A DNA stretch of 64,000 bases from the NCBI RefSeq assembly GCF_006540005.1, contig NZ_BJOC01000008.1, forward strand, positions 1 through 64,000, in the 5' to 3' direction. The translations under genes and the position numbers were made by a program. Under the pieces are notes generated by a model that was given only the letters and a program-made list of their open reading frames with translations, did no database searches and was not told the origin of the DNA. Positions 26,222 through 35,175 of the stretch are shown here, piece after piece (the stretch's first letter is position 1; each line of letters starts with the position of its first letter). Origin of the DNA: Halomonas halmophila. Its GTDB lineage: Bacteria > Pseudomonadota > Gammaproteobacteria > Pseudomonadales > Halomonadaceae.

Positions 26222-28852
26222 ATGTCCCAGCCCCAAGCGATTCACCTAAGCGACTATCTGCCACCTGCCTATCGCGTACGCCACACCGAGCTGACCTTCG
26301 ACCTCGACCCGGCCGCGACGCGGGTCAAGGCGCGCCTGCATCTCGAGCGCCACCCCGAGCGGGAAGCGGGCGCCGCGCTGGAGCTCGATGGCGAGCAGTT
26401 GACGCTCGAGTCGGTCGCCATCGACGGCCAGTCGCTTGGGGCTGACGAGTACCAGCTGACCGAGCAGGGTCTGCGCATCGAGGGAGTGCCGTCGCACTTT
26501 CAACTCGACACCGAAGTGACCATCGCCCCCGAGGCCAACACGGCACTGGAAGGGCTCTATCAGTCCGGCGGCATGTTCTGCACCCAGTGCGAGGCCGAAG
26601 GGTTTCGCCGCATCACCTTCTATCCCGATCGTCCCGATGTCATGGCGACCTTCTCGACCACCGTGATCGGACAGGCCGAGCGGGAGCCGGTGCTGCTCTC
26701 CAACGGCAACCCGGTGGAGCGCGGCGAGCTGCCGAACGGGCGTCATTTCGTGACCTGGGAGGACCCTCACCCCAAGCCCTGTTATCTGTTTGCCCTGGTC
26801 GCCGGTGACCTGAAGAAGGTCGAGGATCGCTTCACCACCATGAGCGGGCGTGACGTCACCCTGCAGATCTGGGTGGAAGAGGAAAACCTCGGCAAGACCG
26901 ATCACGCCATGGCCTCGCTCAAGCGTGCCATGCGCTGGGACGAGGAAACCTATGGTCGCGAGTATGATCTCGACCTGTTCATGATCGTCGCGGTCAATGA
27001 CTTCAACATGGGCGCCATGGAGAACAAGGGGCTCAACATCTTCAATTCGGCGGCGGTGCTGACCCATCCGGACACGGCCACCGATGCGGCCTTTCAGCGT
27101 GTCGAAGGCATCGTCGCCCACGAGTACTTCCACAACTGGTCGGGTAACCGGGTGACCTGCCGCGACTGGTTCCAGTTGTCCCTCAAGGAAGGCTTCACCG
27201 TCTTTCGTGACCAGACCTTCTCCGCCGACGTGAACTCGGCACCGGTCAAGCGTATCCAGGACGTGTCCTTCTTCCGCACCGCCCAGTTCGCCGAGGACGC
27301 CGGGCCGACGGCCCACCCGGTGCGTCCCGACCACTACATCGAGATCGGCAACTTCTACACCCTGACCATCTACGAGAAGGGCGCTGAAATCGTCCGCATG
27401 CTGCGCAATCTGGTCGGCTGGGAGGCCTTCCGGCGTGGTTCGGACCTGTATTTCGCGCGCTTCGACGGCCAGGCGGTCACCATCGAGGACTTCGTGGCCT
27501 GCATGGCGGAGGCCTCCGGGAAGGACCTGAACCAGTTCATGCTGTGGTACTCCCAGGCCGGTACACCGGAAATCGATGCCCACGGCGAGTATGACTACGC
27601 CCGCGCCGAGTACCGCCTGGTGCTGCGGCAGCGCACGCCGGCCACGCCCGGGCAGGCCGACAAGCAGGCCCTGCACATCCCCCTGCGCATGGGGCTGGTG
27701 GGCACCAAGAGCGGCCGCGATCTGGCGCTGACACTGGACGGTGAATCCATCGGACGCGACGGCGTGATCCACCTGCGCGAGGAAGAGCAGGAATTCGTCT
27801 TCACCGACCTCGCCGAAGCACCGGTGCCCTCGCTGGCGCGGGGCTTCTCGGCGCCGGTCAAGCTGAACTTCCCCTATTCCCGCGAGGACCTTGCCTTTCT
27901 GCTGGCCAACGACAGTGATGGTTTCAACCGCTGGGATGCCGGCCAGCGTCTGGCACTGCTGGCGCTGGATGATCTGATCGCCGCCCATCGCAATGGTGTC
28001 GAGAAGGTCATGGATACCCGTGTCACCGAGGCCTTCCGCACCCTGCTGCGTACCGACACCGATGACAAGGCGATACTCGCGGAAATGCTGACACTGCCGT
28101 CGGAGGCGTACATCGCCGAACAGCAGCCGGTGGTCGATGTCGACGCCATCCATGCGGCGCGTCAGTTCGTCAAGCAGTCCCTGGCCGGGACGCTGCGCGA
28201 TGATTTCCTGGCGGTCTACCAGACCAATGTCGATGCCGCGCCCTATGCGCCGGAACCGGAGCAGATTGCCGCACGCAGCCTGAAGAATGTGGCCCTGTCC
28301 TACCTGATGAGCATCGAGGACGAAACAGCGGTCTCACTGGCCCAGCGTCAGTTCGAGGCCGAGCACAACATGACCGATGTGCGCCACGCCCTGACGCTGC
28401 TGACCCACAGCAGCCGTGACGACCTGGCCGATCCGGCGTTGAAGACCTTCGGCCAGAAGTGGGCGCATGATCCGCTGGTCATGGATCAATGGTTCAGCAT
28501 CCAGGTCTCGCGGCCCCAGGACGACGCCCTGGAGCGTGCGCGCTTCCTCATGGAGCACGAGGCCTTCTCTCTGACCAATCCCAATAAGGTGCGCGCCCTG
28601 ATCGGCGCCTTCGCCCAGAATCGCGTCAACTTCCACCGCCTGGATGGTGAGGGTTACAAGCTGCTGGCCAATGCGGTCATCGAGCTCAACCGCCTGAACC
28701 CGGAAATTGCCGCCCGGCTGCTCACTCCGCTGACACGCTGGCGGCGGTTCGACGAGACGCGGCAGGATCTGATGAAGGCGGAACTGGAGCGCATCCAGGC
28801 CGAAGACCTGTCACCCAATGTCTATGAGGTGATCGAGAAGGCGCTCGCCTGA
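26222..28852 (+). CDS. pepN: Aminopeptidase N
   Basis: An 876-residue M1-family metallopeptidase that removes N-terminal residues from peptides in the cytoplasm. The G-A-M-E-N exopeptidase motif lies near 263-267. The zinc site is H300-E-Y-F-H304, with the third ligand glutamate about 19 residues later in LKEGFTVFRDQ. Length matches gammaproteobacterial PepN. AGGAG lies about 11 bases before ATG 26222. A long hairpin follows the stop at 28874. Confidence 0.96.
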   Translation: MSQPQAIHLSDYLPPAYRVRHTELTFDLDPAATRVKARLHLERHPEREAGAALELDGEQLTLESVAIDGQSLGADEYQLTEQGLRIEGVPSHFQLDTEVTIAPEANTALEGLYQSGGMFCTQCEAEGFRRITFYPDRPDVMATFSTTVIGQAEREPVLLSNGNPVERGELPNGRHFVTWEDPHPKPCYLFALVAGDLKKVEDRFTTMSGRDVTLQIWVEEENLGKTDHAMASLKRAMRWDEETYGREYDLDLFMIVAVNDFNMGAMENKGLNIFNSAAVLTHPDTATDAAFQRVEGIVAHEYFHNWSGNRVTCRDWFQLSLKEGFTVFRDQTFSADVNSAPVKRIQDVSFFRTAQFAEDAGPTAHPVRPDHYIEIGNFYTLTIYEKGAEIVRMLRNLVGWEAFRRGSDLYFARFDGQAVTIEDFVACMAEASGKDLNQFMLWYSQAGTPEIDAHGEYDYARAEYRLVLRQRTPATPGQADKQALHIPLRMGLVGTKSGRDLALTLDGESIGRDGVIHLREEEQEFVFTDLAEAPVPSLARGFSAPVKLNFPYSREDLAFLLANDSDGFNRWDAGQRLALLALDDLIAAHRNGVEKVMDTRVTEAFRTLLRTDTDDKAILAEMLTLPSEAYIAEQQPVVDVDAIHAARQFVKQSLAGTLRDDFLAVYQTNVDAAPYAPEPEQIAARSLKNVALSYLMSIEDETAVSLAQRQFEAEHNMTDVRHALTLLTHSSRDDLADPALKTFGQKWAHDPLVMDQWFSIQVSRPQDDALERARFLMEHEAFSLTNPNKVRALIGAFAQNRVNFHRLDGEGYKLLANAVIELNRLNPEIAARLLTPLTRWRRFDETRQDLMKAELERIQAEDLSPNVYEVIEKALA

Positions 28853-28873
28853 TCCCTGCGGAGTAGCGCCAGG

Positions 28874-28906
28874 ACACCAGCGCCGCCCGCGAGGCGGCGC
28901 TGGTGT
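28874..28906. terminator. Hairpin between convergent pepN and a small membrane protein gene
   Basis: A perfect 14-bp stem (ACACCAGCGCCGCC and complement) with a CGCGA loop, placed 22 bases after the pepN stop and 20 bases beyond the stop of the minus-strand gene. No U-tract, so a bidirectional hairpin terminator or mRNA-end stabiliser. Confidence 0.65.
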
Positions 28907-28925
28907 GTGGGGCCGGCGTATCTCA

Positions 28926-29213
28926 CTAGTTGATCAGCCAGCCCAGTACCAACAAGGCCAGCAACCACCACAGCAGGGTGGCGATGAAGGCGCGTCGCAG
29001 CAGGGCGCTGAAGCCGCGCCACAGCATCCACAGGCCGAGCACCAGGATGAGCAGGCTGATCCAGGACGCCGAGATGCCGAGTGACTCGGACAGACCGCTG
29101 AACAGGCCATCCACGGCGTCATCGGCATGGCGGAAGAGGCCGCCCAGTAATTCGACGATCAGGCGAATGCCTTCGCCCAGGGTGTTGCCGATAAAGGCAA
29201 ACAGGTCTTCCAT
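28926..29213 (-). CDS. Small hypothetical membrane protein
   Basis: A 95-residue protein. The N-terminal half is amphipathic (GNTLGEGIRLIVELLGGLF). The C-terminal half contains two hydrophobic helices (WISLLILVLGLWMLW and FIATLLWWLLALLVLGWLI) separated by a basic RRAF turn, so the loop between them should face the cytoplasm. No family recognised. It lies downstream of the antiporter gene on the same strand with an 89-base gap and could be cotranscribed with it. Confidence 0.65.
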   Translation of the reverse strand: MEDLFAFIGNTLGEGIRLIVELLGGLFRHADDAVDGLFSGLSESLGISASWISLLILVLGLWMLWRGFSALLRRAFIATLLWWLLALLVLGWLIN

Positions 29214-29302
29214 GGCAGAGATCCATCGCAGACTTGAAACGAGGCGCCAGTATCGCGGCTCTCGTCATGCGGGGCAAGGCGCCCCGACCCGTTCCCGAGT
29301 GC

Positions 29303-30901
29303 CTAGCCGAGCTGCTGGATCTTGGCGTAGATGCCGGCCTCCTCGGCGGCGCTGTCGGCCAGGGCGCGTCCTGCCTCGTCATAGACGTGGAAGACCGCAT
29401 TGGCTCCCAGTTCGCGAATCGGGCCGATTTCCTCGGGGTATTCGACCACGGCCGTGATACGCCCCGGGAAATGCCGCAGTCGCAGTTGCTTGAGCGCCGC
29501 CAGGTTGCCGGCATGGTGAGGCATGGCCAGGACCACCATGCGTGCCTGCGGCGACATCAGCAGCTTGTCCCAGAAGTCCGAATCCACGGCGTCACCCTCC
29601 AGGATGTTGAAGCCGCGCTCCTCCAGGCGCTTGACGCTCTTGGGATTGCTGTCAATGCCCAGCACATTCAGGCCGTACTCCTTCTGCAGGCGGCGGTAGG
29701 CGCTGCGCCCGATGCGGCCCATGCCCAGCACCACGGCTTCGGCATCGCCGACATCGATGGGCCGGTCACTCGGCGACAGGGCCGCGCTGTCGATGCTGGG
29801 CAGCAGGCGCTCGAGGCGCCGATAGAGGCGCTCGCTGAAGGCATTGAGGAGTGACGAGGCGGCAAAGCTCAGGGCCACGGCCAGCGATAGCGTGACCAGC
29901 CAGTCGGTGGGCAGCAGGCCGGTGCTGGCGGCGATGGCGCCGACGATCAGGCCGAATTCGGAGTAGTTGGTCAGGCTCAGAGATGCCAGCAGCGAGGTAC
30001 GATGGCGCATGCGAAAGCACATGAAGACCAGCTGGAAGAGCAGCCCCTTAAGCGGCAGCAGCATGACCAGCAGAATGGCCAAGACGACCTGTTCCAGGTC
30101 GGGCAGGGCGGTCAGGCCCAGGCTGAGGAAAAAGCCGACCAGCAGCAGCTCCTTGAGGTTGAACATCGAGCGGGCCAGCGTCTGCGCCGCGGGGTGGGGC
30201 GACAGCAGCAGGCCGATGATCAAGGCGCCGAGATTGCCCTTGACGCCGACCGCCTCGAACAGCGCATAGCCCAGCACCAAGGCCAGCAGGATGCCGCACA
30301 GCATCTGCATCTCGCCATGGCCCATGCGGTCGAGCAGGAGGCGCAGCGTCGGTGCCGCGGGAATCAGCAGCAGCAGGCCCAGGGCCCAGGGGCTCGGCAG
30401 GGTTCCGCTGGAGGCCGTCAGGAAGACCACGGCGAAGATGTCCTGCATGATCAGCACGCCGATGGCCAGCCGACCATAGGCGGTCTGTGATTCGCTGCGC
30501 TTCTCGAGTACCTTGACTACCAGTACGGTACTCGAGAACGACAGGGCGAAGGCCAGCAACCACAGCGTCGATGACGGGACATCGCTCAACATCGACAAGC
30601 CTGCCAGCTTGAGGCCCATGAAGATGCCCATCAGCGCCAATGTCGAGGCCAGCATGTGCAGGGTGGCGCCGCCCCAGACATCTGGTCGCAGCAGGGTGCG
30701 GATATCCAGTTTGAGCCCGATGGTGAACAACAGCAGGGTGACCCCGATACCGGCCACGACATCGAGCATGGCCGAGGCCTCGAAGCCGAGGACATTGAGG
30801 GCGAACCCGCCCGCCAGAAAGCCGACCAGCGGTGGCAGGCGCAGAATCTGAGCGACCAGGCCACCGAGGAAGGCGGCGATGATGAAGGCTGGATCGATCA
30901 T
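29303..30901 (-). CDS. CPA2 family cation:proton antiporter with TrkA-N domain (YbaL/Kef-like)
   Basis: A 532-residue protein. About 370 residues form the Na+/H+ exchanger membrane domain with many helices (FTIGLKLDIRTLL, FLSLGLTALPDL), followed by a cytoplasmic TrkA-N/RCK nucleotide-binding domain starting at VVLGMGRIGRSAYRRL near residue 400. This layout matches YbaL and KefB/KefC, which export potassium or exchange cations for protons. No separate KefF/KefG ancillary oxidoreductase gene is adjacent, and the C-terminus is shorter than in KefC, so YbaL-like is the better label. It is divergent from the lipid kinase gene. Confidence 0.88.
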   Translation of the reverse strand: MIDPAFIIAAFLGGLVAQILRLPPLVGFLAGGFALNVLGFEASAMLDVVAGIGVTLLLFTIGLKLDIRTLLRPDVWGGATLHMLASTLALMGIFMGLKLAGLSMLSDVPSSTLWLLAFALSFSSTVLVVKVLEKRSESQTAYGRLAIGVLIMQDIFAVVFLTASSGTLPSPWALGLLLLIPAAPTLRLLLDRMGHGEMQMLCGILLALVLGYALFEAVGVKGNLGALIIGLLLSPHPAAQTLARSMFNLKELLLVGFFLSLGLTALPDLEQVVLAILLVMLLPLKGLLFQLVFMCFRMRHRTSLLASLSLTNYSEFGLIVGAIAASTGLLPTDWLVTLSLAVALSFAASSLLNAFSERLYRRLERLLPSIDSAALSPSDRPIDVGDAEAVVLGMGRIGRSAYRRLQKEYGLNVLGIDSNPKSVKRLEERGFNILEGDAVDSDFWDKLLMSPQARMVVLAMPHHAGNLAALKQLRLRHFPGRITAVVEYPEEIGPIRELGANAVFHVYDEAGRALADSAAEEAGIYAKIQQLG

Positions 30902-31019
30902 GACGGCTCCGCTGCGACAACAGGATGCAAGGCTACGTATTATAAGGAAGTCATAAACTGAATGGCATTCATCATCCTAGCGTGTCGCCCTGGCATTCAA
31001 CGCATGCGGCACAGCTGTC

Positions 31020-31964
31020 ATGACGCGAGGAGGTTGGGTGGGCTCCACCAGGTTGATTCTTAACGGCCAGGTTGCGCAATTGCCGGCGTTGCGTCAGGCC
31101 GTCTTCGCCAGTCGTCGCTCGGGCGCCCGGCTGGAAGTGCACGTGACCTGGGAAGCCGGGGACGCGGCACGCCTGGCCGAGCAGGCCGGCCGCGACGGCA
31201 TGACCCGGGTGATCGCCGGCGGCGGTGATGGCACCGTCAACGAAGTGGTCAATGGGTTGATGCGGCTGGTGCGCCACCAGCGTCCGGAGCTGGGCATCCT
31301 GCCCCTGGGCAGTGCCAATGATCTCGCCGCTTCGCTGGGCATGCCCATGCCCCCCGGCAAGGCACTGGCCGTGGCCTTGACTGGCGCGGCGCGCCGCGTC
31401 GATGTGGTCAGGCTCGATGAGCGCTATTTTCTGAACATGACCACCGGCGGTTTTGGCGCCGAGGTCACATCGTCCACGCCGAAGAGCCTCAAGCGCTTGA
31501 TGGGTGGCGGGGCCTATTCGCTGATCGGCGCGCTCAAGGCCTGGCAGCACCGCCGCTATCCGGGCGAGATCCGCTGGGCGGAGGGTAGGCGTCGGGCCGA
31601 TCTGTTCGTGCTGGCCATGGGCAATGGCATCCAGTCCGGCGGGGGCCAGCCGTTGACGCCCGAGGCCTGTCTCGATGATGGCCTGCTGGATATCCTGGTG
31701 GTCCGCGACGTCGCCTCCCTGCAGGACATGGTCAGTATGCGCCGCGAGTTGCAGACACGCCCTGTGCAGGGCGCGTTCGTCGAAGCCTTTCGCACGCGCT
31801 GGCTCAGCTACGAAGGACGCCAGCCGCTGCCCTTGACCCTGGATGGCGAGCCCATGCAGCGCCGACGCTTCAGCGCCGAGGTCGAACCCTCGGCGCTGGA
31901 ACTCGTCGCGCCGGCGGGCTGTCCCTTGTTTAGCGACGGCCGAGAGGGGCGCGGACCATCCTGA
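31020..31964 (+). CDS. yegS: YegS-type lipid kinase (diacylglycerol kinase catalytic family)
   Basis: A 314-residue kinase of the diacylglycerol/sphingosine kinase fold. The nucleotide-binding motif G-G-G-D-G-T-V-N-E lies near residue 63, then LPLGSANDLAASLG and FLNMTTGGFGAEV, which are typical of YegS. The C-terminal half is the beta-sandwich lipid-binding domain with DDGLLDILVV. It phosphorylates membrane lipids in vitro in E. coli; the natural substrate is uncertain. ATG 31020 aligns with a slightly extended N-terminus, and no clear Shine-Dalgarno is seen. Confidence 0.9.
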   Translation: MTRGGWVGSTRLILNGQVAQLPALRQAVFASRRSGARLEVHVTWEAGDAARLAEQAGRDGMTRVIAGGGDGTVNEVVNGLMRLVRHQRPELGILPLGSANDLAASLGMPMPPGKALAVALTGAARRVDVVRLDERYFLNMTTGGFGAEVTSSTPKSLKRLMGGGAYSLIGALKAWQHRRYPGEIRWAEGRRRADLFVLAMGNGIQSGGGQPLTPEACLDDGLLDILVVRDVASLQDMVSMRRELQTRPVQGAFVEAFRTRWLSYEGRQPLPLTLDGEPMQRRRFSAEVEPSALELVAPAGCPLFSDGREGRGPS

Positions 31965-32015
31965 ACCGGCCCCTGGCATGCAGCCCGGGCGCTGCCGAAC
32001 CGAGGAGATTGCATC

Positions 32016-32444
32016 ATGTTGACGCCTTTCCATCTTGCCGTGCAGGTCCGCGATCTGGCCGAGGCGCGCGCTTTCTACGGTGAACTGCTGGGGTGCACGG
32101 AAGGTCGCTCCAGTGACACCTGGGTGGATTTCAACCTCTATGGCCACCAATTTGTCGTGCATCTCAATCCGGCGCTAGGTGAAGGTGGCGTGGCCAGTCA
32201 CCATAATCCAGTGGACGGCCATGGCGTCCCGGTGCCGCATTTTGGTGTCGTTCTGGAAATGGCCGACTGGGAGCGGCTGGTCGACCGCCTGAACGCTGCC
32301 GGCGTGAGTTTCGATATCGAGCCCCATGTGCGCTTTCAGGGCGAGCCCGGCGAGCAGGCCACCATGTTCTTCCGTGATCCGAGCGGCAATGCCATCGAGT
32401 TCAAGGCCTTTCGTGACATTCAGGGGCAGTTGTTTGCGACCTGA
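32016..32444 (+). CDS. VOC/glyoxalase family protein
   Basis: A 142-residue protein of the vicinal-oxygen-chelate superfamily. It has the two beta-alpha-beta-beta-beta halves: [23 protein letters not shown] at the start, [10 protein letters not shown] in the middle and [15 protein letters not shown] near the end. Likely metal ligands are the first His and the terminal Glu. Substrate unknown; such proteins include dioxygenases, glyoxalase I and resistance proteins. GAGGAG lies eight bases upstream of ATG 32016. It follows yegS by 51 bases and may be cotranscribed. Confidence 0.88.
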   Translation: MLTPFHLAVQVRDLAEARAFYGELLGCTEGRSSDTWVDFNLYGHQFVVHLNPALGEGGVASHHNPVDGHGVPVPHFGVVLEMADWERLVDRLNAAGVSFDIEPHVRFQGEPGEQATMFFRDPSGNAIEFKAFRDIQGQLFAT

Positions 32445-32522
32445 GGGTCACCCCAGCCGCGAGTGCTTGCGGTACGCCAGGGGGTCTGTTGCAATATCGC
32501 TTCGTTTGTCGGGAGGCCGAAG

Positions 32523-33269
32523 ATGTCCATGAAATTCTGGGTGCCGTTGGCGTTGGCACTGTCGTTGCTGGTAACCGGATGTGGCGAGGAGCCGGACACC
32601 CCGGTCAATGAACAGAGCTCGTCGGAGCAGACAGCAGCAGGGGCAACCGAGGAAGAAGCGGCGAGCCCGGCCGATGAAGAAGCGGAGGGCGAGCCGGCTG
32701 CCTCGGGCAGCGAGAGGACAACGGCAGCCGCGGCGTCCGGGAGCGAAGAACCCGAGCCGAGTGCGTTGGCTGACGAGTCCGCCATGACCAATGAAGAGCT
32801 GTCGACCCTCGAAGCTTCGCAGGAGAGTGGCAGCAGCGCGGGGCTGGGCGAGTCGGAATCACTGCCCGGCGAAGCCAGCGAGGCTGATGTGGAGGCTATC
32901 ATCGAGGAGACCGAGCGGCGTTTCCAGGAAGCCAAACAGGAGATCGACGAGCAATTCAAGGAAGCCGAACAGCAGGCCCCGGAGGCTACCAGTATCTCGG
33001 AAAGCGACATGGGGGTCGACCTGGATGAGGCTCTGGAATCATCGAGTGAGCTGCCGGAGGAACCGGCGACGCTTGGCGAATCCAGCTCCGACCCGGAAGT
33101 GCAGGCGATTCTCGAGCAAACCGAGAAACGCTTTCAGGAAGCCAGTCAAAAGATCGATCAGCAGTTCGAGCAGGCTGAACAGGCAGTGCCCGATGAAGTT
33201 GAAGTCCGCGAGTCGACGACCACCACCGAGCCTGGATCAGCCGCGACCGGGGAGGGTTCCACACCCTGA
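32523..33269 (+). CDS. Acidic low-complexity lipoprotein with duplicated helical unit
   Basis: A 248-residue predicted lipoprotein: signal peptide with lipobox L-V-T-G-C, so Cys21 would be lipidated. The mature region is rich in Glu, Ser and Ala with very few hydrophobic residues. Two copies of a unit of about 43 residues are visible: one contains IIEETERRFQEAKQEIDEQF and the second ILEQTEKRFQEASQKIDQQF, each followed by a short linker. They probably form coiled-coil helices. GGGAGG lies six bases before ATG 32523. No family recognised. Strongly acidic composition suits halophile periplasmic proteins. Confidence 0.8.
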   Translation: MSMKFWVPLALALSLLVTGCGEEPDTPVNEQSSSEQTAAGATEEEAASPADEEAEGEPAASGSERTTAAAASGSEEPEPSALADESAMTNEELSTLEASQESGSSAGLGESESLPGEASEADVEAIIEETERRFQEAKQEIDEQFKEAEQQAPEATSISESDMGVDLDEALESSSELPEEPATLGESSSDPEVQAILEQTEKRFQEASQKIDQQFEQAEQAVPDEVEVRESTTTTEPGSAATGEGSTP

Positions 33270-33336
33270 GTGGTGGTCGACAGGCGTCAGCATGCTGCTT
33301 GTCGGTCGGCGTCGGGGTGAACGACCAGACATCAAA

Positions 33337-33360
33337 AAGGCCCACCTTGCGGTGGGCCTT
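33337..33360 (-). terminator. Rho-independent terminator of the cold-shock gene
   Basis: AAGGCCCACC-N4-GGTGGGCCTT. Read on the minus strand the stem is followed by TTTTTGATG, giving an intrinsic terminator 50 bases after the csp stop codon. It may also end the convergent lipoprotein gene. Confidence 0.88.
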
Positions 33361-33410
33361 CGCATGGCGTCGTCAGCAACGACGCCCCGGGGGAGACAGC
33401 CGCTGTGGAC

Positions 33411-33617
33411 TCAGTCTTCCGCCCGGACGTTGGAGGCCTGAAGGCCCTTTTTGCCCTGAGTGACCTCGAAGGAGACCTTCTGGCCGTCCTGCAGGGACTT
33501 GAAGCCTTCAGCCTGAATCTCGGAGAAGTGAACAAAGAGGTCATCGCCACCGTCTTCCGGAGAGATGAAGCCATAGCCCTTGGTGTCGTTGAACCACTTG
33601 ACAGTGCCAGTTGCCAT
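33411..33617 (-). CDS. CspA-family cold-shock protein
   Basis: A 68-residue single cold-shock domain: [15 protein letters not shown] includes RNP1, and DLFVHFSEI is RNP2. These bind single-stranded RNA or DNA and melt mRNA structure. Length and sequence match the CspA/CspD-like family; which paralogue cannot be decided. Upstream on its strand is a gene-free stretch of almost 300 bases, allowing the long 5' untranslated leader typical of cold-inducible csp genes. Confidence 0.93.
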   Translation of the reverse strand: MATGTVKWFNDTKGYGFISPEDGGDDLFVHFSEIQAEGFKSLQDGQKVSFEVTQGKKGLQASNVRAED

Positions 33618-33909
33618 TGTCGATTTCCTTAACTAGCTAAATGATGTTGCTGGGCGTGACGAAGAGATCGCACTATGCCCAAGTGCGTGGGCAAGACAAG
33701 AAAGAAGTGCGCACTCGGTGTATCGAAGGGATCGACGTACAACTGACGACTTTTCTACTTGCTGTCCAACGCGATTGATGGTGCATCAGCGCCAGGGTTG
33801 CGTCAACCGCGACCCGCGAGGAAACTGTTGTCACCAACAAGAATCACTGTAGATGGAAAGCTCCGGGTCGTCCAGTGACGCAGGAGCCTTCACAACCCTT
33901 TGTCGAGAC
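33618..33909 (-). promoter_or_regulatory. Gene-free region upstream of the cold-shock gene
   Basis: This 292-base region separates divergent csp and TM2 genes. It has no convincing open frame. By analogy with cspA it probably contains a long structured csp leader and the promoters of both genes, but I could not pick out a reliable cold box or -10/-35 pair by eye. Confidence 0.35.
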
Positions 33910-34341
33910 ATGTCCATGCAACACACGCAAATTGCCGCGCAAGGCACGCACAGCAAACTGGCCGGTTACCTGCTGTGGGTCTTTGGCTTCCTGGGTGCCC
34001 ACCGTTTCTACTTCGGCAAGCCGGTCAGCGGCACCATCTGGTTCTTCACCTTCGGCCTGTTCCTGATCGGCTGGTTGGTCGACCTGTTGCTTATTCCTGC
34101 CATGGACCGTCAGGCCGACCTGCGTTTCCAGGCCGGGCCGCTCAACTACACGCTGGCCTGGTTGCTTCTGACCTTTTTGGGGGTCTTCGGCGTGCACCGC
34201 TTTTATCAAGGCAAGTGGCTGACCGGCCTGCTGTATCTGTGCACGGGCGGCTTGTTCCTGCTCGGCGTGCTGTATGACTTCTGGACCCTGAATGACCAGA
34301 TTTCCATGCGACATACCGAGCGTGGTGTATTCAGCCACTGA
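33910..34341 (+). CDS. TM2 domain membrane protein
   Basis: A 143-residue protein with two TM2-type units. The first has KLAGYLLWVFGFLGAHRFYFGKP followed by a helix; the second has LAWLLLTFLGVFGVHRFYQGKW and a GGLFLLGVLYDFWTL helix. The repeated GxHRFY signature defines the TM2 domain. Function unknown. ATG 33910 (MSMQHTQ) or 33916 is the likely start; the frame extends upstream to 33853 without support. Followed by the LysE gene after 15 bases, probably in one operon. Confidence 0.85.
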   Translation: MSMQHTQIAAQGTHSKLAGYLLWVFGFLGAHRFYFGKPVSGTIWFFTFGLFLIGWLVDLLLIPAMDRQADLRFQAGPLNYTLAWLLLTFLGVFGVHRFYQGKWLTGLLYLCTGGLFLLGVLYDFWTLNDQISMRHTERGVFSH

Positions 34342-34356
34342 GGCGTGGAGGGGGTC

Positions 34357-35001
34357 ATGCTGATCGATACGCAGTTCTGGCCGTTTGTGGTCGCCATCAC
34401 CCTGTTGAGCATTACCCCGGGGGTCGACACCCTGCTGGTGATTCGTAATACCGCTCGGGGCGGGCCGCGGGATGGCATCCTGACCAGCCTGGCCATCTGC
34501 TGCGGGCTATTTGTGCATGCCGCCATTTCGGCCCTGGGCATATCCCTGATCCTGCTGCAGTCGGCATGGGCCTTCGGGGTGCTGAAACTGGCCGGTGCCG
34601 CTTACCTGATCTGGCTGGGCCTGAGCAGCCTGCTGGCAGCGCGACGCGGTCAGGGCCTGCCGGTGGCGAGTGTCGCGGAATCGCGCCAGAGCGTGCCGAT
34701 CTGGCGCTCGTTGCGGGAAGGGTTGCTGTCCAATGTGCTCAATCCCAAGACCGTGGTCTTCTACATGGCCTTTCTACCGCAGTTCATCGCGCCGGGGGAT
34801 CCGGCGCTGCTCAAGTCGCTGTGGCTTGCCGGCGTGCATTTCGCGATCGCCAACCTGTGGCAGATCGGCGTGGTCTTCATGGTCGGCAGCGCCGGACGCT
34901 GGCTGGCCACCCCCGCCTTCTCGCGCTGGCTGAACGGCATCACCGGCGGGGTGTTGATCTTCTTCGGGATCAAGCTGGCGGTGACACGGGCGCCAGGCTG
35001 A
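34357..35001 (+). CDS. LysE/RhtB family amino acid exporter
   Basis: A 214-residue inner membrane protein with about six hydrophobic segments. The family signature near the N-terminus is ITPGVDTLLVIRNTARGG, and NVLNPKTVVFYMAFLPQF marks the middle. Members export lysine, threonine, homoserine lactone or related compounds; the substrate here cannot be assigned. GGAGGGGG directly precedes ATG 34357. It follows the TM2 gene closely. Confidence 0.9.
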   Translation: MLIDTQFWPFVVAITLLSITPGVDTLLVIRNTARGGPRDGILTSLAICCGLFVHAAISALGISLILLQSAWAFGVLKLAGAAYLIWLGLSSLLAARRGQGLPVASVAESRQSVPIWRSLREGLLSNVLNPKTVVFYMAFLPQFIAPGDPALLKSLWLAGVHFAIANLWQIGVVFMVGSAGRWLATPAFSRWLNGITGGVLIFFGIKLAVTRAPG

Positions 35002-35021
35002 GCCTGTCGCAATGAATTAAG

Positions 35022-35128
35022 GCAGAGGGAAGAGGTAAGAGGGAAGGGAAAGCCGCCAGTCCGTACACTTCGGGAGGGAGCTTTCTTCCTTCTTCAAGCG
35101 GCGATAGCCGCGTTCTTCCCTCTTCAAG
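35022..35128. repeat. Purine/pyrimidine-rich intergenic inverted repeat
   Basis: AGAGGGAAGA at 35024-35033 is complementary to TCTTCCCTCT at 35114-35123, and the left arm contains AGAGGTAAGA, the complement of the TTACCTC repeat unit seen at the start of the window. It lies between convergent LysE and slt genes and is probably an interspersed intergenic repeat also able to act as a hairpin. Confidence 0.6.
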
Positions 35129-35175
35129 TTTATGACGTCAGGCTTCTGGTGTCGCCGGAGACGGCAACTCCGGGG

